DNA of 64,000 bases from Rhizobiales bacterium Y(2018). Lineage in GTDB: Bacteria; Pseudomonadota; Alphaproteobacteria; Rhizobiales; Aestuariivirgaceae. The stretch is taken from NCBI GenBank assembly GCA_005502925.1, contig SCPD01000002.1, positions 372,001 to 436,000 of the forward strand, written 5' to 3'. The notes beneath the pieces were generated by a model, which was given only the letters and a program-made list of their open reading frames with translations, searched no databases and had not been told where the DNA came from. Position 1 is the stretch's first letter; each line of letters opens with the position of its first letter. Of the stretch, positions 1 through 7,811 are shown piece after piece. A program made the position numbers and the translations under genes.

Positions 1-429
1 GACATCATGCCGACCATCCTCGACTGGCTGGGCGCTGACATTCCGCGGAGCTGCGACGGGCGCTCGCTGCTGCCGTTCCTCGAAGGCCGGACACCGGATC
101 GCTGGCGCGACGCGGTGTTCTTCGAGCATGACTTCCGCAATGTGCGCAGCCAAAGGGTGGAGCAGGCTTTGGACATCCCGTCGGATGAATGTTCCTACGC
201 CGTGGTCCGCGACAGCAATTACAAATATGTGCATTTCGCCGCCCTGCCGCCGCTCTTCTTCGACGTCGTGAATGATCCGCATGAATTCACCAATCTGGCC
301 GGGCGGCCCGAGCATCTGGGCACCGAACTCCGCTATGCGCAGAAGCTCCTGTCATGGCGGCTCGTCAACCAGGAGCGGCTGCTCACCAACATGCATGTCG
401 GCGAAGGTGGCGTGTTCGAACGAAAATAA
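1..429 (+). CDS. Sulfatase family protein, C-terminal part (5' truncated by window edge)
   Basis: The reading frame is already open at base 1, so this is the last 142 codons of a longer gene. The text DIMPTILDWLG, then DGRSLLPFLEG, is typical of the C-terminal third of alkaline-phosphatase-superfamily sulfatases, where the chain closes after the metal site. The catalytic formylglycine motif lies upstream and is not visible, so substrate and activity cannot be judged. It ends seven bases before the stop of the convergent autotransporter gene. A phosphonate monoester hydrolase of the same superfamily is an alternative. Confidence 0.75.
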   Translation, partial: DIMPTILDWLGADIPRSCDGRSLLPFLEGRTPDRWRDAVFFEHDFRNVRSQRVEQALDIPSDECSYAVVRDSNYKYVHFAALPPLFFDVVNDPHEFTNLAGRPEHLGTELRYAQKLLSWRLVNQERLLTNMHVGEGGVFERK

Positions 430-436
430 TCCAGAA

Positions 437-3160
437 CTAGAAAGCCACGCCGAGCCGCGCCGTGAATCCATTGTCGGCAACGCCGTCGCCGAAACGACCT
501 TGATAGGCGCCGCCAAAATTCACGGTATCGGTCAGCGCCAGATCGAGGCCCGCCTCGAGAAGCGCGCTGTCGCGTGCCATCGACACGCCGCGAATGGTGA
601 AATCGTCCCCGCCGGCAAAGGTAAGGCGGCTTTCGGACGCGATATCGCCGAAGGCATGTTGCCAGCCGATGAGGCCTCTGACGCGCATCGCCATATCGCC
701 AAGCGCGAAACGTGCTTCGGGCCTCAGCCCCAGTGTCGTCGAAAGATTGTCGGTGCTGTCTGATCCGGAGGCGAGCGCGGCACTGCCGCCCGTCTCCGCG
801 AAGCTGTCGATATGGAGATTGACATAAGCGGCCTGGAGGAAGGGCGTCAGTGTCAGCCCGCCGAGCTCGGCGTCATAGGCGATCTCGCCGAAGAGCTGCG
901 CGGTGCCGGCGCCATAATCGGCATCGAGCTCCTGATCGACCGGATTTGTGATGCGGCGCCGGGTCTCGATATCGTTCCAGCTATAGGCGGCGCCCGCCTG
1001 GAACACGAAGCCTTGCCAATCGGTGCCGCCATACAGCCCGATATGATAACCCTCGGCGCTGCCGGTGGAGTTGCGCGCATCGACATCGAAGCTCGTATGG
1101 CTGTAACCGCCCATGAGACCCAGCCGCCAGCTGCCCAGTTCCGTATCGGCGCCGATGAAACCTCCCCCGGCAGAGCGCTCGAAGGACGCCGCATTGCTGT
1201 CGCCATCCCAATTTCCCCACGCGCCGTAGCCCGACATCCAGAAGCCGGAAGAGGGCCGAGCCACGCTGAGATCGGCCACAGGCTCGATCCTGCCGCCGGC
1301 CGTCATGGCGGCGGCGTCGGTTGTCGAATCGCTTTTGAGCGACCGCAGGCGTCCCGAAACGGCCTGGCGCAGAAAGCGGCTGTCCTCGCTGAGCATGGTC
1401 CGGGCCGAGGCATGGATTTCGCCCGACAGCTGGTCGAAGGCGTCCGCGACATCCGCATCGGCGAGCAGCAGAATGGCGTCATAAAGCTCATGGCCGAAGC
1501 CAAGGCTTTCGGCGCCATTGGCCGTGGCGATCTGATTGCGCGTCGACGCCTTGTCGGCGAAGTCGATGTCATTGCGCAGGAGCGTCAGCCGCACGTCATT
1601 GCCGACATAAAGGAGATCGGGCGTCAGAAAGGCGAAATCAGAGGTCACACCCCCGAATATGCCGTCGAGCCCGCCATCGGCGGTGAGGATCGTATAGGTG
1701 GAGAAGGGCTTGTACGAGCCATTGGCGCCGATATGAACGACGGAGCCGCCGGAAAGCGTCGCCGTGCCGGTGACATGGAGGAGGCTGCTGTCGGTCGGGG
1801 CAGGATCGACCTCGACGTCGTAACGGGAACCACTGTTGAAAGTGAGGTCGCCGCTGACGGTGAGCGTGGTGGCGGGACCGCCGGCCCGGATCGCCGCGCC
1901 GGAATTGAGCGTGGTGGCGCCGACCGTGCCTTTGCCCATCAGGGTCGCGCCATCTTCGACGGTGACGGTCGAAGCAGCGATCGATCCGTCGACGACGAGA
2001 ATGCCTTCGGCCACGCTTGTGGCGCCGGTATAGGTGCTGGTGCCGGTGAGGGTGAGCTTTCCGGTGCCGTCTTTGGTCAAGGCGAGAGCACCGTCACCGC
2101 CATCTTCGATCACACCTTTGAACAGCGAATCTCCCAGCTCGGACGTATCGACGGTGAGCGTGGCATCATCCTCGCCGCCGTTTCTGATCGTGCCCGTGCC
2201 CGAGAACATGTTGGAGAGCTTGCCGACTTCGGTGCTGTGGCCGTTGAGCACGAGGGCGCTGCCGGCCGAGCCGAACTGGATCTCGGTCTCATTGGTGAGG
2301 GCATTGGTGGTGCCGATCTGCACATCAGCGCTGCCCGACAGCATCACGACGATGTCGCCGAGCGTGCCGGTCGCCGTGGCATTGAGCGTGCTGGTGCCCT
2401 GGAAGGCCTGTATGCCGCCACTCACGGCATTGGCGACAGATGCATTGAGCGTGCTGTAGCCACTGAAGATCTGCACACCGCCGCTCACCGCATTCGCGGC
2501 TCTCGCATCGAGTGTGCTGTCGTCATTGAAGAACTGCATGCCGCCGCTGACCGCGTTGGCGGCCGAGGCATCGAGCTTGCTGCTGTCGTTGAAATATTGC
2601 TCGCCGCCATTGAGGGCATTGGCGGCAGACGCTTCGAGCGAGCTGCTGTCATAGAAGTATTGGCTGCCGCCGGTGATGGCGTTGCCGACGGATGCCTTGA
2701 GGATGCTGTCGTCGAAGAAGTCCGGAGAATTGGCGGCCGTCAGAGCATCCGCCGCGAGAGCGTTGAAGATGCTGTTGTCGTGGAATTGCTGAATTCCCCC
2801 GCTGATCGCGTTGGAGGCGGTTACATTGAGGGTGGCGTCATCGTTGAATATCTGCCGTCCGCCGCTGAGCGCGCCGGCGACAGAGGCGTTGAGCACACTG
2901 CTATCATTGAGATTCTGCTGTCCGCCGCTCGCGGCATTGGCCGTATCCGCGTTGAACTTGCTGCTGTCCCAGAAGTTCTGGCTGCCGCTGGCGAAGGGGC
3001 CGGAAGTCTCCTGGCTGCCGGTGAAGGTTTGCGCCTTGGCGCTGGGCGTAAGGAGCAGAAGCGTCGCCACGGCAGTCGAGGCGAACCGGGGCCATATTGC
3101 CCGATCACCTGTTTTTGAACCGCGACGCTTGCACGCCGCGCTGGAAATTCCCGCCGCCAT
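437..3160 (-). CDS. Autotransporter (type Va secretion) with tandem passenger repeats
   Basis: This 907-residue protein is predicted to carry its passenger to the cell surface through its own C-terminal barrel. A long signal peptide ends near residue 43 (LLLLTPSAKAQ). Residues about 58-262 are tandem repeats of about 21 residues built on ANAxSGGxQxFxD. Around residues 366-393 lies an autotransporter-associated beta-strand repeat (GKLTLTGTSTYTGATS). Residues about 640-907 form the beta-barrel (GFWMSGYGAWG, IGADTELGSWRLG) and end in phenylalanine, as outer-membrane barrels do. Adhesion is the usual role of such passengers, but the ligand is unknown. The AraC gene is divergent and shares the promoter region. 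Confidence 0.9.
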   Translation of the reverse strand: MAAGISSAACKRRGSKTGDRAIWPRFASTAVATLLLLTPSAKAQTFTGSQETSGPFASGSQNFWDSSKFNADTANAASGGQQNLNDSSVLNASVAGALSGGRQIFNDDATLNVTASNAISGGIQQFHDNSIFNALAADALTAANSPDFFDDSILKASVGNAITGGSQYFYDSSSLEASAANALNGGEQYFNDSSKLDASAANAVSGGMQFFNDDSTLDARAANAVSGGVQIFSGYSTLNASVANAVSGGIQAFQGTSTLNATATGTLGDIVVMLSGSADVQIGTTNALTNETEIQFGSAGSALVLNGHSTEVGKLSNMFSGTGTIRNGGEDDATLTVDTSELGDSLFKGVIEDGGDGALALTKDGTGKLTLTGTSTYTGATSVAEGILVVDGSIAASTVTVEDGATLMGKGTVGATTLNSGAAIRAGGPATTLTVSGDLTFNSGSRYDVEVDPAPTDSSLLHVTGTATLSGGSVVHIGANGSYKPFSTYTILTADGGLDGIFGGVTSDFAFLTPDLLYVGNDVRLTLLRNDIDFADKASTRNQIATANGAESLGFGHELYDAILLLADADVADAFDQLSGEIHASARTMLSEDSRFLRQAVSGRLRSLKSDSTTDAAAMTAGGRIEPVADLSVARPSSGFWMSGYGAWGNWDGDSNAASFERSAGGGFIGADTELGSWRLGLMGGYSHTSFDVDARNSTGSAEGYHIGLYGGTDWQGFVFQAGAAYSWNDIETRRRITNPVDQELDADYGAGTAQLFGEIAYDAELGGLTLTPFLQAAYVNLHIDSFAETGGSAALASGSDSTDNLSTTLGLRPEARFALGDMAMRVRGLIGWQHAFGDIASESRLTFAGGDDFTIRGVSMARDSALLEAGLDLALTDTVNFGGAYQGRFGDGVADNGFTARLGVAF
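2375..2989 (-). repeat. Tandem coding repeats, about 63 bp (21 residues) each, in the autotransporter passenger
   Basis: The GGxQ core recurs at residues near 79, 100, 121, 164, 185, 206, 227 and 248, a spacing of 21. The unit near residue 142 is degenerate (TAANSPDFFDD replaces the GGxQ core) and adds one residue. The repeats alternate a hydrophobic/Asn strand with a Gly-Gly turn, as expected for beta-helix coils. Copy number could change by slipped pairing. Confidence 0.85.
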
Positions 3161-3223
3161 ATCGACCCCCAGCTTGAAAGATGTTATGAATCAACAGCTT
3201 CGCTGCGGAAAGCGCCATGGCAT

Positions 3224-3256
3224 GGCGTCTCAAAGCGTGGTCAAGACGTCTCAAGG
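3224..3256 (+). promoter_or_regulatory. Direct repeat, candidate AraC-family binding sites
   Basis: The core CGTCTCAA occurs at 3226 and at 3247 in the same orientation, exactly 21 bp (two helical turns) apart, with matching flanks G(G/A)CGTCTCAA(A/G)G. AraC-type activators commonly bind such direct repeats. The site lies between the divergent autotransporter and AraC genes, close to the AraC start. Binding is inferred. Confidence 0.5.
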
Positions 3257-3277
3257 GATCTCGCTCGGCGTAAATTC

Positions 3278-4249
3278 ATGTCCGCTTTTTTTGCTGAATT
3301 CACCACTGATGACGTGCCGGCGTGCGAGCGCGGCGACTATTGGGGCCGCCAGGTTCTCCAGCGCATGACGATCGCCAGATCCGTGCGCGATCAGAGTTTT
3401 GCCGCGCGGCTGCGCCGCTTGCGGGGATCTGAAGGTGAATTCTGGGACCATTTCTCGGACGAGCTGCCGGTCATGCGCGATGGCGCGCGCTGCCGCCGCG
3501 ATGGCGGTGACGAGATTTATGTCGGCATGCTGCTCGATGGGCATTCCGATGTCAGCCAGGCCGGCCGTGATCAGCGGCTCGGTCCGGGGCGTCTTTATGT
3601 CGTCGATATGAGCCGGCCGGTCCGGGCGCATTGGGCGCGGCATCGCGAGGTCGCGATCGTGCTCAAGCGCAAGCAGGTGGCGGCATGCCTCGGTGGGCCG
3701 CTCGACGGCCTCGCCGGCCTTGTGCTGCCGCGCCAGGGCATGACGGAATTGCTTGCCTCGCACCTGCGGCTTCTAGCGCTGGGACTTCCGACGCTGACGG
3801 CTCAGGAGCGCAATGTGGCCCTCGCGACGGCGGTCGCCATGACCTGTTCGGCTTTGCGGTCAGGCATTGAGGCGGAAGTCACGCCCGAAGGGCCCAAGGC
3901 CGCGGTGCGTCTCGTCATTCAGCGCCGTTATGCCGATCCCGGGCTTTCTCCAGGTCAGATCGCGGCAACGCTCGGCTGCTCGCGCGCGCAGCTCTATCGC
4001 GCCTTTGCCGACGAGGCGGTCTCGATTGCCGGTCTCATCCGCGAGACACGCCTCGTGCGAGCCCGCGAGATGCTGGTTCACGCCGCGCCCGCGCCCGAGA
4101 CGGTCACCCGGATCGCCGAGCTTTGCGGCTTCCTCGACCCGTCGAATTTCAGCCGCATGTTCAAGGCCCGTTTCGGCGTCAGGCCGCAGCAATTGCGCGA
4201 CGAGATTACGGCCGCAGCTTCTGGAAGCGCTCGGCCAGGAAATCGATGA
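3278..4249 (+). CDS. AraC family transcriptional regulator
   Basis: The protein has 323 residues. Its N-terminal two thirds resemble the AraC-binding-like cupin domain of XylS/FeaR-type regulators. Residues about 215-315 hold the double helix-turn-helix: first helix pair at LSPGQIAATLGCSRAQLYRAF, second at ITRIAELCGF-type text (VTRIAELCGFLDPSNFSRMFK), ending with GVRPQQLR. It is divergent from the autotransporter, with a 21-bp-spaced direct repeat in the shared region, so it probably controls that gene and itself. Its 3' end overlaps the convergent LysR gene by 44 bp. The effector is unknown. Confidence 0.88.
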   Translation: MSAFFAEFTTDDVPACERGDYWGRQVLQRMTIARSVRDQSFAARLRRLRGSEGEFWDHFSDELPVMRDGARCRRDGGDEIYVGMLLDGHSDVSQAGRDQRLGPGRLYVVDMSRPVRAHWARHREVAIVLKRKQVAACLGGPLDGLAGLVLPRQGMTELLASHLRLLALGLPTLTAQERNVALATAVAMTCSALRSGIEAEVTPEGPKAAVRLVIQRRYADPGLSPGQIAATLGCSRAQLYRAFADEAVSIAGLIRETRLVRAREMLVHAAPAPETVTRIAELCGFLDPSNFSRMFKARFGVRPQQLRDEITAAASGSARPGNR

Positions 4250-5096
4250 AGACCCGGACCTTGGCGGCGAGGAAGCGGGTCGGCGGATAGATGGCATAAA
4301 GCGTGATCGGTTTCGGCTCGAATCCGTCGAGCAGCGTCACCAGAGATCCTTTCTGGACCTCATCGCGCACCAGGAAGGCCGGGATCATGGCGATGCCGAG
4401 TCCCGCGACCGCGGCTACGCGCAGCGCGTCGCCATTGTTGGAACAGAGGCGATAGCGGATCGCGACCGACGGCTCGGAGGCGCCGCGCAGGGTCCATTCG
4501 GGATTGGCGGCCGGGCGGCCGTAATGCAGCGCCCAGTGCGATTTGAGGTCCCTGGGCTCGCGTGGCCGGCCGTGTTTCTCGATGTAAGAGGGCGCCGCAT
4601 AGAGGCCCATTTCGACCAGCGCCAGCTTGCGGGCGGCGAGGCTTGAATCCTCCAATTCGCCGATACGCAAGGTGACGTCGAATCCTTCCTCATAAGGGTC
4701 GACGAAACGGTCATTGAGGATGAGCGCCACCTGGAGATCGGGATAGCGGGTCATGAAATCGGCCACCGCCGGGGCGGCATGGCTGACGCCGAAGGACATC
4801 GGCGCATTGATCTTGAGCAGGCCCCTGGGCTCGTTGTGCAGCGCCGCCACCGCCCGGTCCGCCTCATCGAGATCGGCGAGGAGCGCCCGGCAGCGCTCAA
4901 GATAGGCATAGCCCGAGTCGGTGAGCTTCACGCTGCGGGTCGAGCGCTTGAGGAGCTGGGCGCCGAGTGCTTCTTCCAGGGCGGATATCTGCCGGCTGGC
5001 GGCCGATTTCGACAGGCCGAGCTCCTGTGCCGCTGCGGAGAAGCCACCTTCCTCCGCCACCGAGACGAAAACCCTGATTGCCGCCAGCCTGTCCAT
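4206..5096 (-). CDS. LysR family transcriptional regulator (pirin/reductase operon)
   Basis: A standard 296-residue LysR protein. The N-terminal winged helix-turn-helix (residues 1-60) reads FSAAAQELGLSKSAASRQISALE, and residues about 90-290 form the periplasmic-binding-like effector domain. It is transcribed away from the pirin and FMN-reductase genes, an arrangement seen for many regulators of quinone or electrophile-responsive reductases. A perfect palindrome directly abuts the ATG, and no Shine-Dalgarno sequence is visible before it, so the transcript may be leaderless. Autorepression with control of the divergent operon is likely. Confidence 0.9.
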   Translation of the reverse strand: MDRLAAIRVFVSVAEEGGFSAAAQELGLSKSAASRQISALEEALGAQLLKRSTRSVKLTDSGYAYLERCRALLADLDEADRAVAALHNEPRGLLKINAPMSFGVSHAAPAVADFMTRYPDLQVALILNDRFVDPYEEGFDVTLRIGELEDSSLAARKLALVEMGLYAAPSYIEKHGRPREPRDLKSHWALHYGRPAANPEWTLRGASEPSVAIRYRLCSNNGDALRVAAVAGLGIAMIPAFLVRDEVQKGSLVTLLDGFEPKPITLYAIYPPTRFLAAKVRVFIDFLAERFQKLRP

Positions 5097-5119
5097 ATTG
5101 TTGCGTTTGTAGCAACAAT
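5097..5119. promoter_or_regulatory. Perfect inverted repeat, LysR-type operator
   Basis: ATTGTTGC, a 7-nt spacer, then GCAACAAT: an 8-bp perfect dyad fitting the T-N11-A rule of LysR boxes. It begins at the base next to the lysR ATG and sits about 75 bp upstream of the pirin start, so one bound dimer could act on both genes. Confidence 0.7.
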
Positions 5120-5194
5120 AAGTTCCAAAGAGAATAGATTGTTCTGTCAGGCGCCGTGAATATCTTGATAGGCATCACCTCAAGGAGACCCACC

Positions 5195-5893
5195 ATGATC
5201 ATTCACCGCAAAGCCAATGAACGGGGCCATGCCGATTTCGGCTGGCTCGACAGCCATCACAGCTTCTCCTTCGGCCAGTATTACGACCCCGAGCATATGG
5301 GTTTCGGGGCGCTGCGCGTCATCAATGACGACCGGGTCGCCGCAGGCGGCGGCTTCGACACCCATGGCCATAAGGATATGGAGATCGTGTCTTATGTGCT
5401 CGATGGCGCCCTGGCGCACCGGGATTCCCTCGGCAGCGGCTCGGTGATCCGTCCGGGTGATGTGCAGGTCATGTCGGCCGGGACCGGCATCCGTCATTCG
5501 GAGTTCAACGCGTCGAAGACCGATCCCGTCCATTTCCTCCAGATCTGGATCATCCCGGAGAAACAGGGGCTGAAGCCATCCTATGCCGAGAAGCATTTCC
5601 CGGAAGCGGAGCGCCTGGGCCAATTGCGCATGATCGCATCGCCCGATGGCCGCGACGGTTCGCTCACGATCCGGCAGGACGCCTCGATCCATACCGCGGT
5701 GCTCGACGCTGGGACCGATCTGACCCATCCCCTGGCGGAAGGGCGGCGGTACTGGCTCCAGGTCGCCAAAGGCAGCCTTGACGTGAATGGCAAGACTGTC
5801 CTGGAAGGAGACGGGCTCGCCATCGTAGAAGAAGCGAGCCTCACCCTCAGGGCCACCTCCCGGTCCGAGATCCTGCTTTTCGATCTGCAATAG
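5195..5893 (+). CDS. Pirin family protein (YhhW/YhaK-like bicupin)
   Basis: The 232-residue protein starts MIIHRKANERGHADFGWLDSHH. Pirins are bicupins that bind one metal in the N-terminal cupin. The metal-ligand region is visible as GGFDTHGHKDMEIVSYVL. Some bacterial members (E. coli YhhW) show quercetinase activity, but most have no settled substrate. I place the start at the ATG preceded by AAGGAGA rather than 13 codons upstream. It is 11 bp ahead of the FMN reductase gene, so the two form an operon opposite the LysR gene; a role in quinone or flavonoid stress is inferred. Confidence 0.9.
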   Translation: MIIHRKANERGHADFGWLDSHHSFSFGQYYDPEHMGFGALRVINDDRVAAGGGFDTHGHKDMEIVSYVLDGALAHRDSLGSGSVIRPGDVQVMSAGTGIRHSEFNASKTDPVHFLQIWIIPEKQGLKPSYAEKHFPEAERLGQLRMIASPDGRDGSLTIRQDASIHTAVLDAGTDLTHPLAEGRRYWLQVAKGSLDVNGKTVLEGDGLAIVEEASLTLRATSRSEILLFDLQ

Positions 5894-5904
5894 GAGACCA
5901 CGGT

Positions 5905-6441
5905 ATGAAGATCCTCGCCATCAGCGGCGCACTCCGCAAGGACAGCACCAACACGCAGCTTCTCCGCGCGGTGCGCGAGCTGGCGCCCAAAGGCATGGAG
6001 ATCGAGATCGTCACCTTGCACGGCATCCCGCTCTATGATGGCGATGAGGAAGACAAGCATGGCGTGCCTGAGAGCGTGAAAGCGCTCCAGGCCCGCGTGC
6101 GCGACGCCGACGGCATCATCATCTCGACGCCCGAATACAATTTCTCGATCGCCGGAGTACTGAAGAACGGCCTCGACTGGCTGTCGCGTTCAGGCAATCC
6201 GTTCAAATGGAAGCGGGTGGGCGTGATGGGCGCCTCGGGCGGCCCGGTCGGCACGGCACGCGCCCAATATCATCTGCGCCAGAATCTCGTCGGCCTCGAG
6301 GCGATCAGCATGCCGAAGCCCGAAATCTTCGTCGGCAATGCCGAAACGAAGTTTTCCGGCGGCAAGCTCACCGACGAGGAGACGAAGAAGGTGATCAAGA
6401 CCTGGCTCGCCGCCTTCCAGGAATGGGTGGCCAAGGGCTGA
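5905..6441 (+). CDS. NADPH-dependent FMN reductase (ChrR/YieF-type quinone reductase)
   Basis: A 178-residue flavodoxin-like reductase. The FMN phosphate loop is at the N-terminus (SGALRKDSTNTQLLRA), and the family motif PEYNFSIAGVLKNGLDWLSR is near residue 75. GASGGPVGTARAQYHLRQ is also characteristic of ChrR/YieF proteins, which make two-electron reductions of quinones, chromate or azo dyes with NAD(P)H in the cytosol. It is the second gene of the pirin operon. The physiological substrate is not shown by the sequence. Confidence 0.9.
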   Translation: MKILAISGALRKDSTNTQLLRAVRELAPKGMEIEIVTLHGIPLYDGDEEDKHGVPESVKALQARVRDADGIIISTPEYNFSIAGVLKNGLDWLSRSGNPFKWKRVGVMGASGGPVGTARAQYHLRQNLVGLEAISMPKPEIFVGNAETKFSGGKLTDEETKKVIKTWLAAFQEWVAKG

Positions 6442-6451
6442 TCCATGGCTT

Positions 6452-6476
6452 CCCCTCTCTCATGGCGAGAGAGGGG
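6452..6476. terminator. Convergent-gene hairpin terminator
   Basis: CCCCTCTCTC, loop ATGGC, GAGAGAGGGG: a perfect 10-bp stem between the 3' ends of the FMN reductase gene and the convergent small secreted protein gene. No T-run follows, so efficiency is uncertain. Confidence 0.55.
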
Positions 6477-6486
6477 AGCGCCGATC

Positions 6487-6789
6487 CTACTGCACCACAT
6501 AGAGGCAGGGCTTCGCCTTCACGATGCAGTAGAACTTCGTGCCGGTCCAATTACAGTTCTGCGATTTCGACGCGGCGATATTCCAGACCGACCAGGAGAG
6601 GTCGTATTTGTTCTTGGCCGCCTGCGACCAGAAGGCCTTCGCCGATTTCGCCGCCTGGAATTTGAGATTGCCGAGGGCTTCGGCTTGCACATAGGTGGTC
6701 TTGCATTGATAGGCTTGCGCGCCGCCCGTCATCGCGACGAGGGCAAAAAGAGTGGCGGCGCAGGCAAGAGTCCGATGGGTGATGGACAT
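6487..6789 (-). CDS. Small secreted protein of unknown function
   Basis: A 100-residue product with a clear signal peptide (TLACAATLFALVAMTGGAQA, cleavage after AQA). The mature part of about 75 residues has four cysteines (CKT, NCNW, FYCIV, KPCLY), consistent with two periplasmic disulfides. I start it at MSITHRT, which has a GGAG 11 nt upstream; an in-frame start 15 codons earlier would put a charged tail before the signal. No family recognised. It stands alone between two promoter regions. Confidence 0.7.
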   Translation of the reverse strand: MSITHRTLACAATLFALVAMTGGAQAYQCKTTYVQAEALGNLKFQAAKSAKAFWSQAAKNKYDLSWSVWNIAASKSQNCNWTGTKFYCIVKAKPCLYVVQ

Positions 6790-6957
6790 GGATGGTGCTC
6801 CAGAGATGAGAGTGCCCCCTCTCTCGGGTTGCACGGCATTCGACCGTGAATGACGCTAGGTTAAATCTCCCGGCATGTCGGCGGGCTGAAGCAGGCCTTC
6901 ATGGAGGGTTCAGTTTGGCCGATCTGACGCAGCAATTCGTCCTGCTTGCGTAAATCT

Positions 6958-6986
6958 GCGTCAGGTTTCTGAAGCCCGCGAAATTG
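6958..6986 (+). promoter_or_regulatory. Bipartite motif GCGTCAGG-N12-GCGAAATTG, candidate XRE-regulator operator
   Basis: GCGTCAGG at 6958 and GCGAAATTG at 6978 are separated by 12 nt. The identical pair with the identical spacing lies upstream of the ABC transporter operon (16694-16722). A mirrored copy, TGACGC, is at 6925, so CTGACGCA and TGCGTCAG also form a wide inverted repeat here. It lies 57-85 bp ahead of the following gene. Confidence 0.55.
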
Positions 6987-7042
6987 AACGGCCGATGCCG
7001 CGATGCTTCAATGCCGCCGATACCGCAACTTACGGAGACATG

Positions 7043-7750
7043 ATGTCCGCCTCTCATAACAAGACCAGGGACCTGGCCTTCGCCGATGACTTCATCCATG
7101 CGGTGCTGGTCGACACCCCGCGCGATTACAAGGTCGAGGACGGCATCGTCGTCAATCTTTCAGCGAAGCCGATGATCACCTCAGGCGGCAAGGTGCCGGC
7201 GATCGTGCCGGCCTGGAAATCGACCATCCTGCGCGGTGCGACGATCGTCGAGGCCGAGCGCGCCGCGATCCTTAAGATGCGCAAGGTGACCAATCTGGGC
7301 GGTGTGCCCTTCCGCGGCTGGGACTGGCTCGGCAACCGCATCAAGAGCTTTCCGCGCGACACGCCGCTCTACATCTCGGCGCAGGACACCGTGGGTGAGG
7401 TGACGACCGATCCACTGGCTTTCACCAATGAGAAGCCGACCGGAATCGCGGCCCAGCGCTTCACCTTGAAGCTTAATCTGTGGTGGTCACCCGGCACGAC
7501 CGACTGCTTCATCCACAATGAGCACCCCTTCCTCGAAGTGCATACGCAGATCCATGGTCTCGGCCGCATGCAGAAATTCCACGAACGGCGCGAGGAGACG
7601 ATCTACGAAGACGTGCTGATGCCGGTCGGCTACACGCATGATCCGTTCTGCCGCGTCATCGGCAAGAATCAGTGGGAGTATCCCTGGCACCGCTATTACG
7701 CCGACACGGATTCGGTTTGGCTCGCCATCGAGCTGCATCCGGTTGGGTGA
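7043..7750 (+). CDS. Uncharacterised protein, possible cupin-type metalloprotein
   Basis: A 235-residue soluble protein that I do not recognise by name. The C-terminal half contains a histidine-rich stretch (DCFIHNEHPFLEVHTQIHG, then MQKFHERREE and EYPWHRYY). This suggests a metal-binding beta-barrel of the cupin kind, but no classical cupin motif is complete. I choose the second of two adjacent ATGs because GGAG lies 5 nt before it. Its promoter carries the motif shared with the ABC/ThDP locus, so it probably belongs to that pathway although separated from it by the minus-strand operon. Confidence 0.65.
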   Translation: MSASHNKTRDLAFADDFIHAVLVDTPRDYKVEDGIVVNLSAKPMITSGGKVPAIVPAWKSTILRGATIVEAERAAILKMRKVTNLGGVPFRGWDWLGNRIKSFPRDTPLYISAQDTVGEVTTDPLAFTNEKPTGIAAQRFTLKLNLWWSPGTTDCFIHNEHPFLEVHTQIHGLGRMQKFHERREETIYEDVLMPVGYTHDPFCRVIGKNQWEYPWHRYYADTDSVWLAIELHPVG

Positions 7751-7765
7751 CGAGCGCTCTGAGAT

Positions 7766-7797
7766 CTCCCTCCGCCGCGCGAAGCGCGGGGAGGGAG
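7766..7797. terminator. Bidirectional hairpin between convergent genes
   Basis: CTCCCTCCGCCGCGC and GCGCGGGGAGGGAG pair with a GAA loop and one bulged G. It fills the 61-bp gap between the unknown protein and the last gene of the minus-strand operon. Confidence 0.55.
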
Positions 7798-7811
7798 CAG
7801 TTGGGCCTAGC

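Noticed and set aside
812-3118. A 768-codon open frame on the plus strand opposite the autotransporter
   Set aside because: It mirrors the repeats of the autotransporter on the other strand, has no domain and a composition rich in Arg, Gly, Ala and Ile. High-GC antisense frames of this kind are common.
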